Source: a virus. From it: a DNA stretch of 30,293 nt. The position numbers and the translations under genes were made by a program. The stretch lies in IMG/VR virus record IMGVR_UViG_3300021559_000070, positions 1-30,293 of that record, one strand, 5' to 3'. Of the stretch, positions 16,460-24,812 are shown piece after piece. A model generated the notes under the pieces. It made no database searches. It was not told the origin of the DNA and saw nothing but the letters and a program-made list of their open reading frames with translations. How positions within the stretch are numbered: position 1 is the first letter of the stretch; each line of letters begins with the position of its first letter.

Positions 16460-17084
16460 CGGTGTATCTCCCGTTTCGGATTGCGTGCATTGTTCGGCGG
16501 TATCGTTCGCTTCGTTTTGTGGACGATGGCTCGCCGAAAATTTCGTGTAACTTCTGTTCGCTGACGATCTTCTTCACGACTAGCTTCACCAGCACTTGAC
16601 GCCAGCCGATTGCCGCTTCGCCGTCCGGCACGCCATGCTCCTCTTCCCGAAGCAGCGCCCATTCGGGCATGACCGGGACTTGCATGGAGGTCACGAACTG
16701 GAATCCGAGCCGTTCATAGCCCGGACGGACGGCATACAGCCCGCAGGTCTGCGGGGACTGCGGGTCTTGGTAAACCTTGCAGGCGATTCTTGCTTCGCTC
16801 CGCAGGATGGCGAGAAAACGGTTGACGTTGAGAAAGTTGATTAGGCTGGTGTCCTCGTCCGTTAGCTCCGCCTGATCTTCGATCCGGTACTGCTTGGACA
16901 GGTCGTCGCTGCGTTCCTTGTCCGCTTGCTCTTCTTCGTCCAGCCAGTTCTTGTAGTCCTTCGGATGGGACACCCAATCCGGCGTGCCGTCCTTGAGCAA
17001 GTCGGCAACGGTCGCCTCTACCTTCTTCCGGTCGATGTGCGCCGAGAGCGGCTTGTTGTCGGGGATTACGGGAGCGTTCGGCAT
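16449..17084 (-). CDS. Hypothetical protein, first gene after the capsid terminator
   Basis: This 211-residue soluble protein has an acidic N-terminal part (WLDEEEQADKERSDDLSKQY). The central segment contains LINFLNVNRFLAILRSEARIACKVYQDPQSPQTCGLYAV, then VTSMQVPVMPEWALLREEEH and a basic C-terminus (KRSERYRRTMHAIRNGRY). The ATG lacks a recognisable ribosome site and lies only three bases from the repeated 22-bp element, which in turn directly follows a terminator. If that element is a promoter the messenger would be nearly leaderless. The function is unknown. Confidence 0.7.
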   Translation of the reverse strand: MPNAPVIPDNKPLSAHIDRKKVEATVADLLKDGTPDWVSHPKDYKNWLDEEEQADKERSDDLSKQYRIEDQAELTDEDTSLINFLNVNRFLAILRSEARIACKVYQDPQSPQTCGLYAVRPGYERLGFQFVTSMQVPVMPEWALLREEEHGVPDGEAAIGWRQVLVKLVVKKIVSEQKLHEIFGEPSSTKRSERYRRTMHAIRNGRYTDGQ

Positions 17085-17087
17085 GGG

Positions 17088-17109
17088 TCACTAAAAGAGG
17101 CGGATAGTC
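17088..17109 (-). promoter_or_regulatory. 22-bp repeated element, copy 1 (candidate late promoter/operator)
   Basis: Reading along the minus strand it begins GACTATCCGCCTCT, then TTTTAGTGA. The copy at 25454-25475 has the same 14 bases and matches 6 of the next 8. Both lie in non-coding DNA upstream of minus-strand late genes. This copy sits between an intrinsic terminator and the ATG of the next gene, which fits a promoter or regulator site. On the plus strand it reads TCACTAAAAGAGG, faintly like T7-type promoters, but that would point against the genes here. Confidence 0.5.
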
Positions 17110-17110
17110 A

Positions 17111-17147
17111 ATAAAAAAGAGCCGCAGGACTGCTCCCACGGCTCTTT
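17111..17147 (-). terminator. Intrinsic terminator after the capsid/decoration genes
   Basis: On the minus strand a perfect nine-base stem (AAAGAGCCG / CGGCTCTTT) encloses a 14-base loop that can pair further, and is followed by TTTTTTATT. It lies 22 bases beyond the stop of the gene at 17170-17895. Stem, spacing and T-run are classical for Rho-independent termination of the capsid transcript. Confidence 0.85.
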
Positions 17148-17169
17148 GCTGTCTCTTTAGAGGTTTGAT

Positions 17170-17895
17170 TTACTTCGTAAACCACTGCCCTGCGGTGAAG
17201 CAGTACAGGATCGTGATGGTGTTGGCAGCGGCGGAAAAGCCCGCGCTTGCAGCCAAGGCGTTGATCTTCTCGGAGCCGTTCGGGTAGATGAGCAGCGCGT
17301 TAGCGCCTTGGTTGTTGTTGACCGCGAGTTCCGCGCCCGATACCGACGCGGGGAGAAGAACGCCAGTGCTGGCTCCAACAGTGGTGACGTTGTATGCCAT
17401 GCGAGGCGGCAGCACGGTTGCGGTGCCCTGCGTGCTTCCAGCGGCGGAGATGCCGTCGAGACTGGAGACAGTCTGGAGACCCGCGCCGTAGCCGTTGGCA
17501 AGCCCTTCGGTGTACCAACTGCCCGCAACCGCGCACGTGTAGATCACGATGGAGTTTGCCATCTGAGATACGCCCGTTGCGGTTGCGATGTCGTCAATCG
17601 TGTCCATGCCAAGACCGTAAACGGTCATGGGGTTCGCGCCGTGGTTGATGACCAGTAGCTCAAGGCCGGGGGCACTAGCCGGAAGAGACACCGAATCTCC
17701 TGCGGCAGCGACCGTCGTGATGCGAGCCGTCTGCGTGGTGATTAGCGTTCCGGGCTTTGCGCCGCCCGATAGGGCAGTGATGCCGTTCGTTGAGGTCTCG
17801 TTGAAGAGAGCGGCGAACGCAATGTTGCCGCTCGGATTGCCGAGTCCCGCTACGTTGACCTGCAAGGTGCCGTAATAGTTGTCCTGTTGTGCCAT
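17170..17895 (-). CDS. Decoration/head-fibre-like protein with an internal duplication
   Basis: Encoded directly after the capsid gene, this 241-residue protein contains two related units of about 71 residues. Unit 1 (59-129) reads ITTVAAAGDSVSLPASAPGL...INHGANP...VYTC-type...GSWYT; unit 2 (170-240) reads VTTVGASTGVLLPASVSGAE...NNQGANA...YCFTAGQWFT. Each has the order LPAS-x(3)-L/E, a Q/H-G-A-N turn, an A-x-T/S-G helix with ANSI/ANTI, and a final G-x-W-x-T. Strand-rich phage proteins of this layout commonly coat capsids. AAGGG precedes the ATG, and the gene ends in a strong terminator, consistent with high expression together with the capsid. Confidence 0.75.
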   Translation of the reverse strand: MAQQDNYYGTLQVNVAGLGNPSGNIAFAALFNETSTNGITALSGGAKPGTLITTQTARITTVAAAGDSVSLPASAPGLELLVINHGANPMTVYGLGMDTIDDIATATGVSQMANSIVIYTCAVAGSWYTEGLANGYGAGLQTVSSLDGISAAGSTQGTATVLPPRMAYNVTTVGASTGVLLPASVSGAELAVNNNQGANALLIYPNGSEKINALAASAGFSAAANTITILYCFTAGQWFTK

Positions 17896-17907
17896 CGGTC
17901 TTTACCC

Positions 17908-18942
17908 TTATTGAATCGCCGGGATGGAATCGCAGACGCGCACACGCTGCGTGTTCGTCCCGACAACCGGAGGTCCAGTGATGGTCTGGTGGAAGATGTA
18001 GCCTGCCCATGCGCCGATAGTTCCCGTGGGATCGAAAGCGCTGCGTGCGGCATCCTTGGTCACGAAGCACTCGATGTCATGGAAGTCGCCGCCGTCCATG
18101 TCGGTGTCACCCGGCACAGGGAGCCAGAAGCCGCGAGCGGCTTCCTGTCCTGCGAGGTAGGTGCGGAACCCGGTCAAGCCCGTGCTTTGGAAGTTGGCGG
18201 TCTTGGTCACGAAAGGCGTTTGATAGCCCGTGACGCCCGTGGTCTGGAAGCGAACAGGGGTAAGCTGGTCGCCTGCGGCGATCTTCTCGAACTCTGCGGC
18301 TCGCTTTGGGTCGTACTTCGCCCAGTCAATGAGCGAGGCGTTCTGCCCCTGCCCGTTGAGAAGGTCGTTCACAACGTTCGAGGAAATGGCCATGCAGTAT
18401 TCGCTGTTCTTGCACGGCAGCACGCCGATAGCGACAAGCTGCTCCTTCATGGTACGGAGAGCAATGAGGCTCATCGTGAAGGGGGATGTGAGCAGCGAAC
18501 TTGCGTTCACCGCACCGTCCACGCCGATGAGGGAGTCGAAGAACGCGCTGTACAGTTCGCTGAGGGACTGTCCGGCGCGGTAGCTCATCTCGACTGCGGA
18601 GTTGCCGACTTGATCGTCAATTGCAGCCGCCACGTTGAAGCGGGAAAAGTTGGTGTAGTCCGACCATTCTGATAGCTGATAGCTGGACTGGTTCTGAGGG
18701 ACGAAAACCGGAGAGCCGATTGCGCCGTCCGTCACGGAGTTGGTGTTGCCGTCGAGCGTGCTGTACTGGAACTGACGCCCGTTGATGCCAGCGCCGAGCG
18801 GCTGCGCCTTCTTGACGACAAGCTCGAAAAATGCGTTGGTTTGTCCTTTGAGGTTCGGGACAAGTTCGGTGACGTAGTAGATCGCTTGCGCGGTCAAGCT
18901 CGTCCCGACGTTACTGATGGATGGATTCGGTCCACTGCCCAT
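17908..18942 (-). CDS. Major capsid protein
   Basis: This 344-residue protein lies in the expected order portal, small gene, scaffold, capsid, with a strong AAAGGA ribosome site. Features in keeping with HK97-fold capsids are a long N-terminal arm region (LTAQAIYYVTELVPNLKGQ), an extended QFQYSTLDGNTNSVTDGAIGS loop, a spine-like helix (AIDDQVGNSAVEMSYRAG), an insertion containing IALRTMKEQLVAIG, and a C-terminal beta-rich part. There is no motif unique to one family, so identification comes from size, gene order and general pattern. It is probably the most abundant virion protein. Confidence 0.8.
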   Translation of the reverse strand: MGSGPNPSISNVGTSLTAQAIYYVTELVPNLKGQTNAFFELVVKKAQPLGAGINGRQFQYSTLDGNTNSVTDGAIGSPVFVPQNQSSYQLSEWSDYTNFSRFNVAAAIDDQVGNSAVEMSYRAGQSLSELYSAFFDSLIGVDGAVNASSLLTSPFTMSLIALRTMKEQLVAIGVLPCKNSEYCMAISSNVVNDLLNGQGQNASLIDWAKYDPKRAAEFEKIAAGDQLTPVRFQTTGVTGYQTPFVTKTANFQSTGLTGFRTYLAGQEAARGFWLPVPGDTDMDGGDFHDIECFVTKDAARSAFDPTGTIGAWAGYIFHQTITGPPVVGTNTQRVRVCDSIPAIQ

Positions 18943-18980
18943 TGTTGTTTCCTTTGTTTCTTGGAAAAGTTTTGCGCTGA

Positions 18981-19775
18981 CTAGCTGCCAAGGGCTTTTT
19001 GCATCTCTGCTCGCAGCTTGGGATTAGCAAGGTGCCGTTTGAACTCCGCAGGATTGTCTCGTCCCATGCGCAGGTAATCTGCCTTCGTAAGCCCCGGTTT
19101 CTGCGTGCGGGGATTCCCGTTGAGGGTTCCCGGCTGCAAGTCCGGCGTTGCTTGCGGACGGCGCTGCGGCGGATTAGGCGGCGGCTCCGGTGGTGCTTCC
19201 ACAGGAGGGGGTGTTGCGGCTGGCGATTGAGCCATCCTGTCCTGTGTCATTGCAAAGGCGATGTCGAGGTTGTCCGGCGTCCACTCAAGCTGATTAGAGT
19301 TGAGGTAGTCCGCTAGGATTTTTCCGTTCGCGTTGCAATTAAAAAATTCGGGGTGAGCAGCCATCCACTGATAGGCCACTCGCTGGCGCTCCGCCGCTGC
19401 TTCTCGCTCTTCGGCCTTAGTGAGTCGCTCATCTATATTTCCGTACTCCGCTTCTACTAGCGTGCGGATTGCCTTGCGTGCTTTGCTTGGGTCTAGCAAG
19501 CTCAGCGCAGCCGATGTCTCGTCATCGACGGAGATCGGCTTCGGCTGGAACCCCGGCTTCTTTGGGGTCGGGGTGGCATTCTTCAATCTGAAATAGCCCC
19601 GGACTGCGTTTTGGTGCGCTTTTGTCTGCGCCTCAATCAGTTCTTCCGCCGTAGCGAATGGTCCAAGGTGTGTCCTCGTTCCAATCGGATTACCGTTGTC
19701 ATCGGTGGGCTGGTAATCTACTTCCCACTGCTTCTCGGCGACCGGATTAGCGGGTGCCGTTTCTAGCTCTGCCAT
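18981..19775 (-). CDS. Scaffolding-like protein
   Basis: This 264-residue hydrophilic protein directly precedes the capsid gene, with GGAGG before the ATG. It has an acidic N-terminus, a charged helical segment (ERLTKAEEREAAAERQRVAYQ, about 115-135), a proline-rich linker (PPPVEAPPEPPPNPPQRRP, about 190-210), and a basic helical C-terminus (ADYLRMGRDNPAEFKRHL) ending in KALGS. Such low-complexity charged proteins with a C-terminal capsid-binding helix are usual for internal scaffolds, which guide capsid assembly and then leave. No protease gene is seen. Confidence 0.75.
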   Translation of the reverse strand: MAELETAPANPVAEKQWEVDYQPTDDNGNPIGTRTHLGPFATAEELIEAQTKAHQNAVRGYFRLKNATPTPKKPGFQPKPISVDDETSAALSLLDPSKARKAIRTLVEAEYGNIDERLTKAEEREAAAERQRVAYQWMAAHPEFFNCNANGKILADYLNSNQLEWTPDNLDIAFAMTQDRMAQSPAATPPPVEAPPEPPPNPPQRRPQATPDLQPGTLNGNPRTQKPGLTKADYLRMGRDNPAEFKRHLANPKLRAEMQKALGS

Positions 19776-19823
19776 GCTGCCTCCAGCAATTACGCTGTCT
19801 GAATTAAGGGAACCAAAGTCGGA

Positions 19824-20117
19824 TTATTTCCCGTCCTCTTGCTTCCGGATGACGTTCTGGCACTGCACATGCCAGTTGATTGCCCTGCGAAGCAGGTCGC
19901 AAAATGCGCTCGTCGCCCGCGCTTCCTTTTGCAAGGCGAGAACTTTGTCCTCTTCCGTGGGGTCGCATTGAATGACCTTTGCGTAGGCTCGCTGGCAAGC
20001 GGCGTCCATCATCTGAACGAGCACTTTGAAGCCGTCGTGGGTCGTAAGGCCCACTAGGGCTATCCTCTCGGTCTGCGTCAGACGAAACGCTTGTACGTCA
20101 CTCTGTTGCTCGTTCAT
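19824..20117 (-). CDS. Hypothetical helical protein between portal and scaffold
   Basis: The 97 residues are mostly helical: FRLTQTERIALVGLTTHDGF, VLVQMMDAACQRAYAKVIQC, then EEDKVLALQKEARATSAFCDLL and INWHVQCQNVIRKQ. AGGGAG precedes the ATG. Small proteins of this kind are common between portal and scaffold genes in podovirus-like genomes, where they may assist procapsid assembly. No domain is recognised. Several cysteines are present but not in a zinc-finger pattern. Confidence 0.7.
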   Translation of the reverse strand: MNEQQSDVQAFRLTQTERIALVGLTTHDGFKVLVQMMDAACQRAYAKVIQCDPTEEDKVLALQKEARATSAFCDLLRRAINWHVQCQNVIRKQEDGK

Positions 20118-20126
20118 GGTTCTCCC

Positions 20127-22202
20127 TTATAACTGCGTGTCAGAGCCGAAAGGCTCCGCCAAGCCGGATGTGTCGGCGTCCATAGCGTGCTCGATGGTCG
20201 TGCGGGTGACTTCCCCGCCTGCCTTGCTCAACTGTTTTTCCTGCTCTTCCTTCACGGCGTTCTCGAATTTCTGGTTTTCCATGTCCTTCGCTGCCTTCGC
20301 CTTCTGAGCGTTGATCGCGGAGGGCAACTGTGCGTCCGCCTTCTGCTGCTCTTGCGGCGTCATCGGGACAACGAAGTCCTGTGCATACTTCCAGCCTGCG
20401 AAACTGGCGAAGTTCTTGAAGGCATTCGCCGCCTTGAACTTGAAACCTTCGATGTTGAGCATCGTCACGAAAGTTGGGTTGTTCATTAGCTGGATGAGGA
20501 ACGGGAAGAACTGCGCCATTTCCTTCTTGGGACCGAGCTTTGCGCCCGCGAGCACTTCGTATTCAAGCTCCGCAGATCGGAACTGGATGTGATCTACGTC
20601 GAATTGCTTGCCCATTTCCTTGCTGAGAACATCACGGAGAACACTGGACGGCAGACGGTCGTTGTTGAGTTCGTCCATCTGCTGCAACCAAGGGATGAAA
20701 ATTTGCCGCACGATGCGTCCGATGGGACCGTCGAGGCGGGATGCGTTCGCCTGCATGATGCCCTGAGCACCGGAGCCGCTCCGTGCGCCCGTCGTCTGGA
20801 TGCCGGGAGCGCCCGCGCCCATAGAAAATTGCTGGTTTGCTCCGACCGTTTCCTTGGCTTCCGCTTGCTGCTGGATGAGCCATGCCATTGCCGCTGCGTC
20901 CTGCGGAGGGAACTCCAAAAATTTGAACGCCTTGTCCACGTCGCCTTCAACGTCGATGATTCCGCCCTGCGTCCACACGAGGTCTTGCCCCGGCGTGTTG
21001 AAACCCTGTGACCGGATGGCTGTGGGCTGCAAGCCATAGTCGAGGCGACTGAGGCTCAAGTCCGTGATGCCCTGAGCTACAAGCTGATTGCTTCCAGCTA
21101 ATACGCCGATGCCCTGACCGTCGAAACAATCGGGGATCGGACGCCAGCAAGCACTGTAGAACGGGATTTTCTTGTAAGGATTCGCCTCATTGCGGATGAG
21201 GATGTTGTCGTCGCCGTGACGCAGCACGACGATTACGAAATTGTTGCTCCAGTATTCGAGTAGTTCGAGACCGTTTTGCAGTGGGTCTGCGGAGTCTTTG
21301 TAGTTGCGGGGAAGCGCAGTCTGAATCCATCCCCGCATGGATTCGGGGAGCGTGACGGCGATGTTGTCGCCATCGGGGGTAAACCGCTCACGCATGTAAA
21401 AATTCTGGAGTTCCGCTTCTGACGGGATTGTGTAGCCCTCATAGCCTCGTAGCTGATCCAAGTCCTCGTAGGTGGCGTAATCCCTGTAGACAACATCTTT
21501 CGCCTTGCGAATGTCCCCGACCCGGCAACCCCGGTTGACGATGACGCAGCGACGGTCGCAATACTTGATCCAAGGACGGGAGATGAGCTTTTCTTCGTAC
21601 TCGATGTCGAACGCATCGGACTCCTCGGAGTGAATCTTGTGAACGATGCCGCTGACGGCGTTCCGGATTTCCTGCGGCTCCTTGCGGCGCTTGTACTTCT
21701 TGGTTTTTTCGGTGCGCTCCGTCCAGCCCCACTTCATAACCATCGTGCCGATGAGCGCACCCTGTAGCACGGCGAGTTCGCACTCTTCCTCGAACTGCAT
21801 GTCGCTTAGCTGATAGGCGAAGAGCGCGGTCTTGGCGTCCACCATGTCTTGCGTTGTGCCGGGACGGGGACGGAGCAAAAACGGGGGAGACTCGTAAAAA
21901 AGTCCGCCCATGATCTTCGGGACGGTCGTATCGCAAAGGTTCGAGACGGTGTAATTGGGGACGTGGGCGCTGGAGTTGCCGCCACCGTCAAAGCAGCTTA
22001 CGGCTGCGGGGGACTGGTAAATCTGATAAGCGGTAGACCATCCTGCGGGCCAATTCTGTTGGTTCATCCACGCATCGCCGTTCGATGTCGCATCGAGGAC
22101 GATCTTTAGAGCGGCTTCGTCGTCGTAGAGGTAAGAGCCGGATTCGTCGTGGCGGAGATTGTTCGGCAGCACTTCGGCTGCGGGCAGCGTGGGTTTCGGC
22201 AT
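20127..22202 (-). CDS. Portal protein
   Basis: This 691-residue protein follows the large terminase. Features typical of portals: an N-terminal clip/wing region with a SSAHVPNYTVSNLCDTTVPK segment, FQ/E-rich helices (LSDMQFEEECELAVLQGALIGT), a long mixed stem region (VIVVLRHGDDNILIRNEANPYKKIPFYS), then GQGIGVLAGSNQLVAQGITDL (about 365-385). The C-terminal part is rich in Gln, Lys and Glu (about 610-660), suited to interior or coiled segments. The protein forms the dodecameric ring through which DNA is packaged and ejected. Length and the GxGxxxxL-NQLVAQ-type segment match podoviral portals. The ribosome site is weak. Confidence 0.85.
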   Translation of the reverse strand: MPKPTLPAAEVLPNNLRHDESGSYLYDDEAALKIVLDATSNGDAWMNQQNWPAGWSTAYQIYQSPAAVSCFDGGGNSSAHVPNYTVSNLCDTTVPKIMGGLFYESPPFLLRPRPGTTQDMVDAKTALFAYQLSDMQFEEECELAVLQGALIGTMVMKWGWTERTEKTKKYKRRKEPQEIRNAVSGIVHKIHSEESDAFDIEYEEKLISRPWIKYCDRRCVIVNRGCRVGDIRKAKDVVYRDYATYEDLDQLRGYEGYTIPSEAELQNFYMRERFTPDGDNIAVTLPESMRGWIQTALPRNYKDSADPLQNGLELLEYWSNNFVIVVLRHGDDNILIRNEANPYKKIPFYSACWRPIPDCFDGQGIGVLAGSNQLVAQGITDLSLSRLDYGLQPTAIRSQGFNTPGQDLVWTQGGIIDVEGDVDKAFKFLEFPPQDAAAMAWLIQQQAEAKETVGANQQFSMGAGAPGIQTTGARSGSGAQGIMQANASRLDGPIGRIVRQIFIPWLQQMDELNNDRLPSSVLRDVLSKEMGKQFDVDHIQFRSAELEYEVLAGAKLGPKKEMAQFFPFLIQLMNNPTFVTMLNIEGFKFKAANAFKNFASFAGWKYAQDFVVPMTPQEQQKADAQLPSAINAQKAKAAKDMENQKFENAVKEEQEKQLSKAGGEVTRTTIEHAMDADTSGLAEPFGSDTQL

Positions 22203-22249
22203 AGTCGGGCGGGATTAGCCGCTCAACAAGGAAGGGGAAAGTCGGGAAA

Positions 22250-24022
22250 CTACTGAGTCAGCCCGAAATTGCGGAAGTCAAAGCGGGAGCGGCGAGGGTT
22301 CGGCTCCGTCCGCATCACGGGGGGAGCGGCGGGGTTGCGGTTGAAAACCATCCGCATGTAAGCCTCTCCCGCCGCTTTTTTCTCGGCGTCCTCTTGCGCT
22401 TTCTTCGCTTCCCCGGCGTCAACTGGCGTGCGAGGCTCTGCGGGGAGAAAGAACTGGAGCATACTCACGGCATCGGGGATGTCGTCCTTGCGTCCCTTGT
22501 TCTTCTTGAGACCCGTGTAGCGAACGAACTGGGCGAAGGTCTCGTCAATCCACGGGCCTTGCACGAAAAACAGCCTGTCCTCGGCGAGCAGGGTTTCCAG
22601 CCCCTTGATGCGGTTCGCCTTGGCGTTGTCCTTGTTGCCGAAGTCTCGGAAGATGATGGGAGTCGGGACTTGCAGTCGGCGGGCGACGCGGGCAATTTCC
22701 CCTTGCAGCAATTCCGTGCCTGCGGATTTTTCCACGAGGATGATCCGGGGGTTGTGCTTCTTCGCAAGGCTTACTATCTGGAATGCGAGTTCGCTGTACT
22801 TCCAGCGCCCGAACACGATTTCCAGTATATGGAGTTCGGCCTTCGACTTGTCGATGCGACCCACGGCTCCGGCGCTGTAGTCGGCTTTGTCCGTGGATGT
22901 CGGTGCCCAGTCCCATGCGATGACGAGATCGCCGTCCTGCGGAGCGGCGGAGTGCTGTTCCAGATGGGAGCGCAGCACATCCTCGTTGAAGTTCACGGCA
23001 TCCACGTCCGGCTGCGGCTCGTTCATTTGCTGGCAGCGGAAGTCCCGCTCGTTCTTGAGGAGCTTCTTGCGAAGCACTTTCCAGTTGAGCTTTTCGGGGA
23101 AGAGCAGATCGACCATGTGCTCTTTCAATTCGCGGAGCGGCAGGTTGGCAAACTCAGGCTTCACCGTCCAAGCCGCACGGCAAAAGTATTTGAGCGGGGC
23201 ATCCTCTTGCGGAATCCGCAGCCGCTCGCCGTAGTAGTCGTCCAGTGCGTACCGGGTGCCGATGTTGATTGCATATCCCCACTCGTCCAACAGGTTGTCT
23301 ACGTTGTCGTACTTGTCCTTGAGCTTCTTGCGAGCTTCCGGCGTTGTGGAGTTGCGGTCAGATACAACGTCGTCGCCGATCTTCAGATCGCAATGCTGAG
23401 AGGCGAGGGTCGCGGTGACGGCATTGACCCAAAGCGAGGGTTCCTTCTGCTCCGTGTGGATGCGGGCGGGGCATTCAAGCGGGGACTCGGATTCTCCGTC
23501 ACGCTTGCCGATGATGTATTCGGGGAAAAGCTGCTGGAGCTTCGTGCGGGGAGCGCCTTCCGGCTGGTAGAAATACTTTTTGATCTGCTGCAAGAAAAGC
23601 ACGGCGTTGTCATACTCGCCCGTGACGATGAAAATCCGGATGTCCGGGCAGTTGAGCAGCCAGCGAACGCAATTGCAGCCGTTGATTGTGCTTTTGAAAG
23701 CGCCACGGGGATCGAGCAGCAAGCCTTCTTTGAAGTCGGGGTCTTGGCGTGCGATGGCATTCTGCAATTCTTCAAGCGTGTAGCCGTCGTGGTACACGCC
23801 ATCGAAGTTGAGCTTGCCGAAAAAGTCGCAGACCGGGCGGTGAACACGCTCGATGACTCGTGTCCAGCCGAGGATGCTTACGGTGAGGAAGAAAAGGTCT
23901 TTGCGGCAGCGGTCGCGGAGATTGAGCCATTGCTCGAAGGTGAGGCCGCTCTGCGAGCCGCTGTGAATCGCCCGGAGCTTCTCAAGGCTACGGCATTCTG
24001 ACTTGTGATAGGGAACGGGCAA
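22250..24022 (-). CDS. terL: Terminase large subunit
   Basis: This 590-residue protein is the packaging ATPase and nuclease. The ATPase part has a variant Walker A, DPRGAFKST (104-112), and a Walker B/DE-like segment KIGDDVV (214-220). The nuclease part (RNase H-like) has an aspartate in AWDWAP (about 369-373), ILVEKSAGTE (428-437) and a final KDDIPDA (512-518), typical catalytic acidic residues. A TTG start at 24022 is used here because AGGA lies just before it and there is no ATG nearby. It overlaps the end of the preceding 50-codon ORF by 35 bases. No small terminase subunit is recognised in the window. Confidence 0.9.
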   Translation of the reverse strand: MPVPYHKSECRSLEKLRAIHSGSQSGLTFEQWLNLRDRCRKDLFFLTVSILGWTRVIERVHRPVCDFFGKLNFDGVYHDGYTLEELQNAIARQDPDFKEGLLLDPRGAFKSTINGCNCVRWLLNCPDIRIFIVTGEYDNAVLFLQQIKKYFYQPEGAPRTKLQQLFPEYIIGKRDGESESPLECPARIHTEQKEPSLWVNAVTATLASQHCDLKIGDDVVSDRNSTTPEARKKLKDKYDNVDNLLDEWGYAINIGTRYALDDYYGERLRIPQEDAPLKYFCRAAWTVKPEFANLPLRELKEHMVDLLFPEKLNWKVLRKKLLKNERDFRCQQMNEPQPDVDAVNFNEDVLRSHLEQHSAAPQDGDLVIAWDWAPTSTDKADYSAGAVGRIDKSKAELHILEIVFGRWKYSELAFQIVSLAKKHNPRIILVEKSAGTELLQGEIARVARRLQVPTPIIFRDFGNKDNAKANRIKGLETLLAEDRLFFVQGPWIDETFAQFVRYTGLKKNKGRKDDIPDAVSMLQFFLPAEPRTPVDAGEAKKAQEDAEKKAAGEAYMRMVFNRNPAAPPVMRTEPNPRRSRFDFRNFGLTQ

Positions 24023-24140
24023 TGTAGTCCTGCGTTAGCGGTGCGTGGATGAAGCCTTGCAAATCGAGCGAATCGTAGAAGCGCAAATCGGGAGTAGGTC
24101 GCTTCAATTTCAGGAGTTCGTCCACGGTGAACGGCTTCAC
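23988..24140 (-). CDS. 50-residue hypothetical protein overlapping the terminase start
   Basis: A GTG at 24140 directly follows the TAA of the upstream gene and opens a frame of 50 codons ending at a TAG inside the terminase N-terminal coding region. The product begins (V/M)KPFTVDELLKLKRPTPDLRF and continues YDSLDLQGFIHAPLTQDYIA, with normal codon use. Its 35-base overlap with terL could couple terminase translation to it. The start has only a weak ribosome site, so coupling to the upstream stop is likely. No family is recognised. Confidence 0.55.
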   Translation of the reverse strand: MKPFTVDELLKLKRPTPDLRFYDSLDLQGFIHAPLTQDYIARSLSQVRMP

Positions 24141-24473
24141 TTAGGCTGTCTCTGGCGCTGCTGGAGCGGGAGCCGCTTCCGCTGGTCCGGCGAGAGCTTC
24201 CTGCATGTGACTCATCAAGTCAGCATCGTTTACTTTGGCGGAAGTCTGAGGCTCGCCCTCGTGCATCCCGTGCTCAACGGTGTGGCTGCCGTCCGGGTGG
24301 TGAGTGATGTGCGTGTGCTTCATTCCATGCTTGTTCTTGTGCTTCATGTGCTTTCTCTCCGGAAGATGTTTTCCTTTTGTAGCGGCATCCCATTCCTTCA
24401 CGACTTTTTCTCCCCCGACTTTTTCGGGATGCTCGTGGAAGAAACCCGCCTGTGCTTGCGATTCGTAGGGCAT
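24141..24473 (-). CDS. Small histidine-rich phage protein
   Basis: The 110-residue product starts MPYESQAQAGFFHEHPEKVG and continues VVKEWDAATKGKHLPE, a motif set (SQAQ...F, KEWD-ATKGK-LPE) I associate with small proteins common in phage genomes. Residues 42-71 hold ten histidines in a lysine/methionine-rich stretch (HMKHKNKHGMKHTHITHH), likely able to bind metal ions. The C-terminus is alanine/proline-rich. Its ATG overlaps the previous TAA. The function is unknown. Confidence 0.7.
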   Translation of the reverse strand: MPYESQAQAGFFHEHPEKVGGEKVVKEWDAATKGKHLPERKHMKHKNKHGMKHTHITHHPDGSHTVEHGMHEGEPQTSAKVNDADLMSHMQEALAGPAEAAPAPAAPETA

Positions 24474-24766
24474 TAGGACGCGAGATAGATGTACAACTTG
24501 CCTTCGGCGAGCGTCGTGAGCTTGAAGTCGTTGACGGAAAACGGCGGGATGAACTCAACTGGCTTCCCGGTCGCTATGGTTTCCGAGTAAATGACGTTGC
24601 CGCTTCCGTCCTGCAAGACAGTGGTGTCGGTGGATGTGGTCGCCGGGGAGTCCCAATAAATTTGCTGGATACGAAAACGCCCGGTGAGGTTTGCGCCGGA
24701 GTTCTTCGCCGTCGAGGCCATCACGGTGTCGAGGACAATCGGATTGGTGTTGAAGCTGTTTGCCAT
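24473..24766 (-). CDS. Small beta-rich protein, probable minor structural protein
   Basis: ATG at 24766 (MANSFNTNPIVLDTV...) is preferred over an in-frame TTG six codons upstream that abuts the terminator. The 97-residue protein has alternating strands with the sequence TGRFRIQQIYWDSPATTSTD followed by TTVLQDGSGNVIYSE and FSVNDFKLTTLAEGKLYIYL, a pattern seen in small phage surface proteins. It is the first gene after a strong terminator, so it may depend on read-through or an undetected promoter. Confidence 0.7.
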   Translation of the reverse strand: MANSFNTNPIVLDTVMASTAKNSGANLTGRFRIQQIYWDSPATTSTDTTVLQDGSGNVIYSETIATGKPVEFIPPFSVNDFKLTTLAEGKLYIYLAS

Positions 24767-24781
24767 AATGTTTTCGCCAAT

Positions 24782-24806
24782 CAAAAAGGGGGAGCGTTGC
24801 TCCCCC
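24782..24806 (-). terminator. Intrinsic terminator
   Basis: On the minus strand a perfect eight-base stem GGGGGAGC / GCTCCCCC with a three-base loop is followed at once by TTTTTG. It begins seven bases after the TAA of the gene at 24813-25382. It should end most transcripts of that gene, isolating it as a one-gene unit. Confidence 0.9.
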
Positions 24807-24812
24807 GGTGAC

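Noticed and set aside
17088-17109. Plus-strand resemblance of the repeated element to T7-type promoters (TCACTA core)
   Set aside because: The match is partial, the direction would oppose the late genes at this copy, and no phage RNA polymerase gene is visible.
22394-24001. 535-codon plus-strand open frame
   Set aside because: It lies exactly opposite the terminase gene; GC-rich third positions leave the complementary frame open by chance.
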